From assembly GCA_030630905.1 (NCBI GenBank), contig DAOVMB010000003.1, positions 1 through 18,592 on the forward strand: DNA of 18,592 nt. The letters are read 5' to 3'. The stretch is from Sedimentisphaerales bacterium. GTDB taxonomy: Bacteria > Planctomycetota > Phycisphaerae > Sedimentisphaerales > Anaerobacaceae. Of this stretch, positions 15,601-18,592 are shown one piece after another. The stretch's first letter is position 1. Each line of letters opens with the position of its first letter. Under the pieces are notes generated by a model. The model did no database searches. It had not been told where the DNA came from and saw nothing but the letters and a program-made list of their open reading frames with translations. The translations under genes were made by a program, and so were the position numbers.

Positions 15601-17000
15601 AGCGCAATGGCGAAATAGCTATTATTGATGCAAAAGACCGAGAGCTTGACAGATTCAAAGTGCCATATGGGGCTACTGTTTTGATTAATGACGGTCGGAA
15701 AGTTAAGGTCGGGGCCTTTCTGTTCAGGTGGGACCCGCACCGTACGCCGATTTTGGCGGAAGTAGCCGGTCTTATACGATTCGTTGATGTTATCGAAGGC
15801 GAGACCATTGGCATTGAAGAGGAGCGAAAAGGACAAGCCGGCAAGCCGGTAGTAATCGAGCATAAGGGTGACAAGCATCCTCAAATTATCATAGAGGACC
15901 CCGACGGCAAAATACTCGATGTTCACTATTTGCCTGCAGGAGCAAGAATTGAAGTTATCGAGGGCGAGCAGGTTCAGGCCGGACAATTGCTCGCACATCA
16001 GCCCAGAGCTAGCGGAGGCACACAGGATATAACAGGAGGTCTGCCAAGAGTTACCGAGGTGTTTGAAGCACGTAAACCCAAAGATCCTGCAGCTATGGCT
16101 GAGATTAGTGGACGAGTTGAATTGCGAAGTGATAAGAGAAAAGGCAAAATGACTATCACCATCCGCTCCGAGTCTGAACAAGGCAAGGTGATAATGGAGA
16201 AAGAACACCATGTCCCGCGCGATAGACATCTGAACGTCCACACCGGCGACTTCGCCGAAGCTGGTGATGCCCTGACAGACGGCCCGTTGGTGCCGCATGA
16301 TATTCTACGAATTAAGGGCGAAGAAGCGCTGCAAAGATATTTAACGATAGAAATTCAAAATGTCTACCGTTCACAAAATGTTAACATCAACGACAAGCAC
16401 ATTGAGATAATTTGTTCTCAGATGATGCGAAAAGTCGAGATTGAGACTGTTGGCGACAGCCCATTTTTGCCGGGCGAAGTCGTGGATAAATTCGTGTTCA
16501 AAAAAGAGAATGAAAAATTGACGAACAGTCTTAAGATTACCGATGCTGGAGATGCGACTGATATAAATATCGGCCACATTATCGACAAGAAAGAGCTGGC
16601 CGATATCAACGAAAAGATCGAAAACATTGGCGGCAAGGGAGCAACGGGCCAAAAAGCCAAACCTGCAACTGCCAATACATTGCTTTTAGGTATTACGAAG
16701 GCTTCACTGTGGTCGGAGAGTTTTATAGCAGCAGCCAGCTTCCAGGAAACAACGAAAGTTCTGACGGAGGCTTCTTTGGCCGGTAAAACAGATGAACTTC
16801 ACGGCCTAAAGGAAAATGTAATACTCGGCCATCTTATACCGGCCGGTACGGCTTTCAAACCGCATTTGGAAATAAAGGTCAAGCACCTTGTTGAAGCTCC
16901 GCTTCCGAAGGAATTTGAAGAGGTCGAGGAAATCAAGGAAGCCAAAGAGGCTGAGGCAAAGGCAGATGCTGCTGTCAGAGAAGCCTTGGGAATCAATTGA
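12690..17000 (+). CDS. rpoC: DNA-directed RNA polymerase subunit beta'
   Basis: This is the catalytic beta' subunit, 1436 residues and complete. AAGGGG sits before the ATG. The N-terminal zinc site has C65, C67, C80 and C83 (CACGKY and CDRCGV). The active-site motif NADFDGDQM places the Mg-binding aspartates at 455, 457 and 459. The second zinc site has C804, C878, C885 and C888 (DCQTLQG and CDSPFGVCAKC). The trigger-loop region SIGEPGTQLTLRTFHTGG is intact. The long jaw and clamp segments follow, and the protein ends with the conserved GKTDELHGLKENVILGHLIPAGT block. A Glu/Lys/Ala-rich tail of about 35 residues ends in REALGIN. The stop codon is followed by two hairpins rather than directly by rpsL. 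Confidence 0.99.
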   Translation: MLGSIYDRINDYGSVKISLAGPNDIRSWSFGEVRKPETINYRTYRPEKDGLFCERIFGPERDWECACGKYKGTKFKGIICDRCGVKVTHSRVRRKRMGHINLAAPAVHIWFFKAIPNRLGNLLAMKSADLEKIIYFQEYVVTDPGQTPLKTGQLFTEEDYKDATNKYGKAFKAAMGAEAIKALLENLELDEVSNQLTQAIIKTNSKQKIKDLTKRLKIINQIKNSKNKPHWMVMEVIPVIPPDLRPLVLLERDNFATSDLNDLYRRIINRNNRLKKLMDLNAPEVIIRNEKRMLQQAVDSLMDNGRCRRSVLGSNNRPLKSLTDMIKGKQGRFRENLLGKRVDYSARSVIVVGPDLKLYQCGLPKKIALELYQPFIIRKLKQHGLADTIKSAKRMIERRDEQVWDILEEVIHQHPVLLNRAPTLHRMGVQAFEPVLVEGNAIMLHPLACRGFNADFDGDQMAVHLPLSVEAQAETYILMMTTANIFSPSNGSPMVGPSQDMVMGNYYLTYLETRDAPKTEKLRLFRDTFEAIMALETGKIELHTKIKVRLANPKIITDSDKAQDTKVVETTVGRCIFNDILPDGMPFYNVTMSQKMLSRVISNCFEFTGSAETVDLLDRIKNLGFKYATLAGLSFGITDLKIPVRKADIIDETEKKVGKIRKNYDNGVLTEGERYNQVIDAWTNARVEVTNEMMQGLKEDVKADGTPYLNPIYLMSDSGARGSVDQIQQLAGMRALMAKPSGEIIETPIKSNFREGLSVLEYFSSTHGARKGLADTALKTANSGYLTRKLIDVAQNLIVIEHDCQTLQGITKGTVSKGEQINVPLSQLIIGRTARDNIRNPVTDEMIVHENEVINQEAASKIEALGLDAIRVRSALTCDSPFGVCAKCYGLDLSTGQLVEQGSSVGIVAAQSIGEPGTQLTLRTFHTGGVAEIAILEREQKATHAGKIQYRDINAVEIEREEGKIATVALKRNGEIAIIDAKDRELDRFKVPYGATVLINDGRKVKVGAFLFRWDPHRTPILAEVAGLIRFVDVIEGETIGIEEERKGQAGKPVVIEHKGDKHPQIIIEDPDGKILDVHYLPAGARIEVIEGEQVQAGQLLAHQPRASGGTQDITGGLPRVTEVFEARKPKDPAAMAEISGRVELRSDKRKGKMTITIRSESEQGKVIMEKEHHVPRDRHLNVHTGDFAEAGDALTDGPLVPHDILRIKGEEALQRYLTIEIQNVYRSQNVNINDKHIEIICSQMMRKVEIETVGDSPFLPGEVVDKFVFKKENEKLTNSLKITDAGDATDINIGHIIDKKELADINEKIENIGGKGATGQKAKPATANTLLLGITKASLWSESFIAAASFQETTKVLTEASLAGKTDELHGLKENVILGHLIPAGTAFKPHLEIKVKHLVEAPLPKEFEEVEEIKEAKEAEAKADAAVREALGIN

Positions 17001-17041
17001 TTCAAAATCAGTCAGTAGGGCTTTACTTGTGGGAATTACTC

Positions 17042-17065
17042 TTAGTTTCTGTTTTACAGAACTAA
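17042..17065. terminator. Hairpin downstream of rpoC (first of two)
   Basis: TTAGTT (17042-17047) pairs with AACTAA (17060-17065) and CTGT (17049-17052) with ACAG (17056-17059), with one bulged T and a TTT loop. It lies 41 nt after the rpoC stop codon. No T tract follows, so it may end or protect the rpoC message by another route. Confidence 0.4.
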
Positions 17066-17071
17066 TTGGGT

Positions 17072-17111
17072 GGCAATAGCAATTCGAATTAGTAATACTA
17101 TTGCTATTGCC
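17072..17111. terminator. 12-bp hairpin between convergent genes (second of two)
   Basis: GGCAATAGCAAT (17072-17083) pairs perfectly with ATTGCTATTGCC (17100-17111) around a 16-base loop. It lies between rpoC and the oppositely directed coiled-coil gene, whose stop codon (17104-17106) is inside the right arm. It could end transcription from both sides, but neither strand shows a T tract after the stem. Confidence 0.5.
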
Positions 17112-17772
17112 GGGGGCGTCTCTGAATTTGCTTTGCCAATTCTGCTATGGCTTTAAGTTTTTGAACATCCAACGGTTGTTCTCTGAGTTCTTTCGATACT
17201 CTAACTTTCTCAGTCTTTTCTCTAAGAATCCTGTCAGATTGCTTGCGAGCGTTCGTTCTGTGAATGGATTGTTTTTTGGAGGCTGTTAACTCACCGATTT
17301 GCTTCCTTGCTTGTTGCTTGACCTGATTATTTACGGCAGCTTTGTGCTGGAGTTTTTCGTTTGCAGCCGTTAATTCGGTGACATGCTGCTCAAGGCGTAC
17401 CTCAATTTGCTTATGTTTGCTGATTTCGAGTTGGAGTTGTTGAATTTGTTCATTCAACTTCTCTAATTGTTCTTTTGTTTCCTTTTGTTTCGTGTGATTT
17501 TTGGGTAAAGAAGCTGAACGGTCTTTTTTCAAGTCTTCGATTTTCAAGTGGCTTCTATTGTCGGCTAATTTGACGCCGATTATAGGTGAGCGTTCTCTAA
17601 CCTGATTTACATATACACTTTTGGTTGTACCCTTTTGCTGTTGCCATATAATCAATAGTAGCAGAACCAGACATATTAATACTATTATCAGCAGTTCCCA
17701 TCTTTCCCAATGTCTAAAATATAGCCAAGAGAAGTACTTTATCAGTTTGTCTATGAGATTATTGACGGTCAT
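17104..17772 (-). CDS. Membrane-anchored coiled-coil protein of unknown function
   Basis: The protein is 222 residues and reads against the surrounding operons. ATG 17772 is the only ATG in frame, with a stop just upstream; AAAGG is immediately adjacent, so its ribosome-binding site is poorly spaced. Residues 26-43 form one hydrophobic span (ELLIIVLICLVLLLLIIW) after an aromatic, basic N-terminus. Residues 44-90 are polar. From about 95 to 165 the sequence is Gln/Lys/Glu-rich with heptad-like Leu spacing (EQLEKLNEQIQQLQLEISK). The stretch VTELTAANEKLQ resembles the signalling-helix linkers of PAS and histidine-kinase proteins, but no kinase or PAS domain is present. The C-terminus is basic (QRRPRQ). 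I do not recognise a family. A scaffold or tether at the membrane is possible. The gene looks real because of its length, composition and the strong promoter region behind it. Confidence 0.7.
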   Translation of the reverse strand: MTVNNLIDKLIKYFSWLYFRHWERWELLIIVLICLVLLLLIIWQQQKGTTKSVYVNQVRERSPIIGVKLADNRSHLKIEDLKKDRSASLPKNHTKQKETKEQLEKLNEQIQQLQLEISKHKQIEVRLEQHVTELTAANEKLQHKAAVNNQVKQQARKQIGELTASKKQSIHRTNARKQSDRILREKTEKVRVSKELREQPLDVQKLKAIAELAKQIQRRPRQ

Positions 17773-17803
17773 CCTTTCTACTTTCCAATCTTAGGCTAAT
17801 CAC
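17759..17803 (-). CDS. Possible 14-codon leader ORF overlapping the coiled-coil gene start
   Basis: GTG 17803 begins a 14-codon frame ending in TAA at 17761-17759. It overlaps the first 14 bases of the coiled-coil gene in another frame. AAGGAGAGG (17816-17808) lies four bases before the GTG, a far better ribosome-binding site than that of the main gene. It may couple translation into the main gene. It is too short to judge as a protein. Confidence 0.3.
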   Translation of the reverse strand: MISLRLESRKDDRQ

Positions 17804-17874
17804 CAATCCTCTCCTTCTGTCCCTGTTTTATTAAGGCATATCCAGAGTAAGTTCAATTTGTAGTTCTATTCAGG

Positions 17875-17883
17875 ATTATAGCA
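17875..17883 (-). promoter_or_regulatory. Possible second, extended -10 promoter for the coiled-coil gene
   Basis: TGCTATAAT on the minus strand is an extended -10 element with a perfect hexamer. No -35 match lies 16-18 nt upstream. Initiation would be near 17868, giving a leader of about 95 nt for the coiled-coil gene. Confidence 0.35.
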
Positions 17884-17980
17884 AAAGTTCAAAGAGACTT
17901 CATTTCCTTATTATGCGTATCTTTACAAAAGAATCCTGCTCCTGGTTCAGGCAGTTTTCTGTTTATTCTCATGCTTGCTG

Positions 17981-18052
17981 CTATGGTCTTATAATAATCT
18001 TCTTATCTGGCGGAAAGCTTGATCTGATGCAATAAGGAAGCCTCCTCACCAT
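17981..18052 (-). CDS. Possible 23-codon leader peptide after the consensus promoter
   Basis: ATG 18052, or more likely the in-frame GTG at 18049 with AGGAGG (18059-18054) four bases away, opens a short frame ending at TAG 17983-17981. The peptide reads MVRRLPYCIRSSFPP and ends in KKIIIRP. It lies inside the candidate structured RNA, so it competes with the non-coding interpretation. A leader peptide is possible, but evidence is limited to the ribosome-binding site. Confidence 0.25.
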   Translation of the reverse strand: MVRRLPYCIRSSFPPDKKIIIRP

Positions 18053-18070
18053 TCCTCCTAATATATAAAT

Positions 18071-18099
18071 ATTATATCACCTTGAGGGATAAATGTCAA
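18071..18099 (-). promoter_or_regulatory. Perfect consensus sigma-70 promoter with extended -10
   Basis: On the minus strand TTGACA (18099-18094) is separated by exactly 17 nt from TATAAT (18076-18071). TG precedes the hexamer by one base (TGaTATAAT), giving an extended -10 as well. The expected start is near 18064. It points toward the coiled-coil gene, 290 nt away. Confidence 0.85.
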
Positions 18100-18340
18100 A
18101 GGAAAAATCTTATAAGTCAGGTAGAGTAATAACCAGTTAGAACAGTGCCGTCGTCGATAAAGTTGTTTTGGATAATACAGTTTGTGAGTTCGAGTTACAA
18201 TTCTAAAACGTATTTATATTGCATATTTCCCGATTCTTAAGACACAAATGCTTATATATTTGAATTATTTATAAAATATTTGTATTTGAAGGCGAAATCT
18301 CTTGGATTTTGCGCAACTTATATTACAATAATGGGCTGTT

Positions 18341-18371
18341 TTGTTAATGACCAAAGAGAATACTTTATAAT
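18341..18371 (+). promoter_or_regulatory. Weak candidate rpsL promoter
   Basis: A perfect TATAAT at 18366-18371 lies 23 nt before the rpsL start codon, with TTGTTA (18341-18346) 19 nt upstream as a poor -35. The resulting leader would be only about 17 nt. Other AT-rich candidates farther upstream are no better. Confidence 0.25.
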
Positions 18372-18394
18372 TAAAATCAGGAATTACGAAAATT

Positions 18395-18592
18395 ATGCCA
18401 ACTATAAATCAGTTAGTTAGGCGGCCCCGGGCGAAATCGAAGGGCCACAAGCGAGTATCTGATATTAGCGGTTCGCCGCAAAAGCGAGGAGTGTGTCTGA
18501 TCGTAAGGACTCAGACGCCGAAGAAACCGAATTCGGCTTTACGAAAAATTGCTCGTGTGAGACTGACCAATGGCAAAGAGGTTACAGCTTAC
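18395..18592 (+). CDS. rpsL: Small-subunit ribosomal protein uS12, 3' end beyond window
   Basis: ATG 18395 opens MPTINQLVRRPRAKSKGHKR, and the frame runs off the window after 66 codons, roughly half of the usual length. S12 sits at the decoding centre. The family blocks SPQKRGVC and TPKKPNSALRK are present, and both lysines of PKKPNSA, where streptomycin-resistance mutations arise, are the sensitive wild-type residues. The region after RVSDISGSP is shorter and different from E. coli. The ribosome-binding site is weak (AGGA 12 nt upstream). It normally heads the str operon with rpsG and fusA, which would lie to the right. Confidence 0.97.
   Translation, partial: MPTINQLVRRPRAKSKGHKRVSDISGSPQKRGVCLIVRTQTPKKPNSALRKIARVRLTNGKEVTAY

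Larger units (their letters stand above)
17867..18063 (-). ncRNA. Candidate structured RNA or leader, rod-shaped, about 200 nt
   Basis: Transcribed leftward from the promoter at 18071-18099, this stretch folds on paper into one long interrupted helix. The ends pair: TATT (18063-18060) with AATA (17870-17867) and AGGA (18059-18056) with TCCT (17875-17872), with one bulged G. After an asymmetric internal loop (8 nt against 15 nt), an 11-bp helix joins 18047-18037 to 17901-17891, including four G-U pairs. CTTATT (18036-18031) then pairs with AATAAG (17912-17907). An apical hairpin at 17962-17925 includes CCTG/CAGG around an AAC loop. Size, paired ends and a central open loop recall 6S RNA, but I see no diagnostic sequence. 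It may equally be the leader of the coiled-coil gene, since no terminator follows. Confidence 0.4.
17773..18394. other. AT-rich 622-nt spacer between divergent genes
   Basis: No open frame of useful length is present on the plus strand. The left half, read on the minus strand, contains a perfect consensus promoter, a structured region of about 200 nt and two short leader frames. The right half is strongly AT-rich and should contain the rpsL promoter; only an imperfect candidate is visible. Confidence 0.7.

Noticed and set aside
15453..16298. Minus-strand open frame of 281 codons inside rpoC
   Set aside because: It is antisense to a continuous and conserved part of beta'; Cys/Ser/His-rich with no domain pattern.

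Overview
The window is a bacterial housekeeping locus: the tuf–rpmG–secE–nusG–rplKAJL–rpoBC transcription/translation cluster, followed by the start of the str operon (rpsL). Gene order alone identifies a bacterium but not a phylum. My best guess is Planctomycetota, close to Phycisphaerae. This rests on the tRNA-Thr–tuf–rpmG–tRNA-Trp–secE order, a three-span SecE, a secreted CE15-type esterase and a short zinc-ribbon/membrane protein next to the cluster. It is an inference, not a demonstration.

Layout. Positions 1-717 hold the 3' part of a helical, TPR-like protein gene that starts before the window. Positions 895-1467 encode a zinc-ribbon, single-span membrane protein. Positions 1666-3042 encode an exported glucuronoyl-esterase-like alpha/beta hydrolase with its own well-formed promoter. 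A gene-poor, T-rich stretch (3043-3396) holds weak terminator candidates and a plausible promoter for the housekeeping cluster. From 3397 to 17000 everything reads rightward: tRNA-Thr(GGU), tuf, rpmG, tRNA-Trp(CCA), secE, nusG, rplK, rplA, rplJ, rplL, rpoB, rpoC. These supply EF-Tu, the SecE translocon subunit, NusG, the L1 and L10/L12 stalk proteins, and the two large RNA polymerase subunits.

Between rpoC and rpsL, where many bacteria run straight on, about 1.4 kb is different. Two hairpins follow rpoC, and the stop codon of a leftward membrane-anchored coiled-coil gene (17104-17772) lies inside the second. Upstream of that gene is a 622-nt AT-rich gap. In it, on the minus strand, lies a perfect consensus promoter (TTGACA, 17 nt, TGaTATAAT). 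It is followed by about 200 nt that can fold into a long interrupted rod whose two ends pair, and by two short ORFs with strong ribosome-binding sites. This is the most unusual part of the window. It could be a free-standing small RNA of 6S-like shape, a structured leader of the coiled-coil gene, or a leader-peptide arrangement. The sequence alone does not decide.

Other points of interest are an L7/L12 with a roughly 34-residue Lys/Glu-rich N-terminal extension, an RpoB with several substitutions in the rifampicin pocket, an L33 that has lost one of four zinc cysteines, a large nested hairpin in the tuf leader, and a 9-nt leader element complementary to the 5' end of tRNA-Thr.
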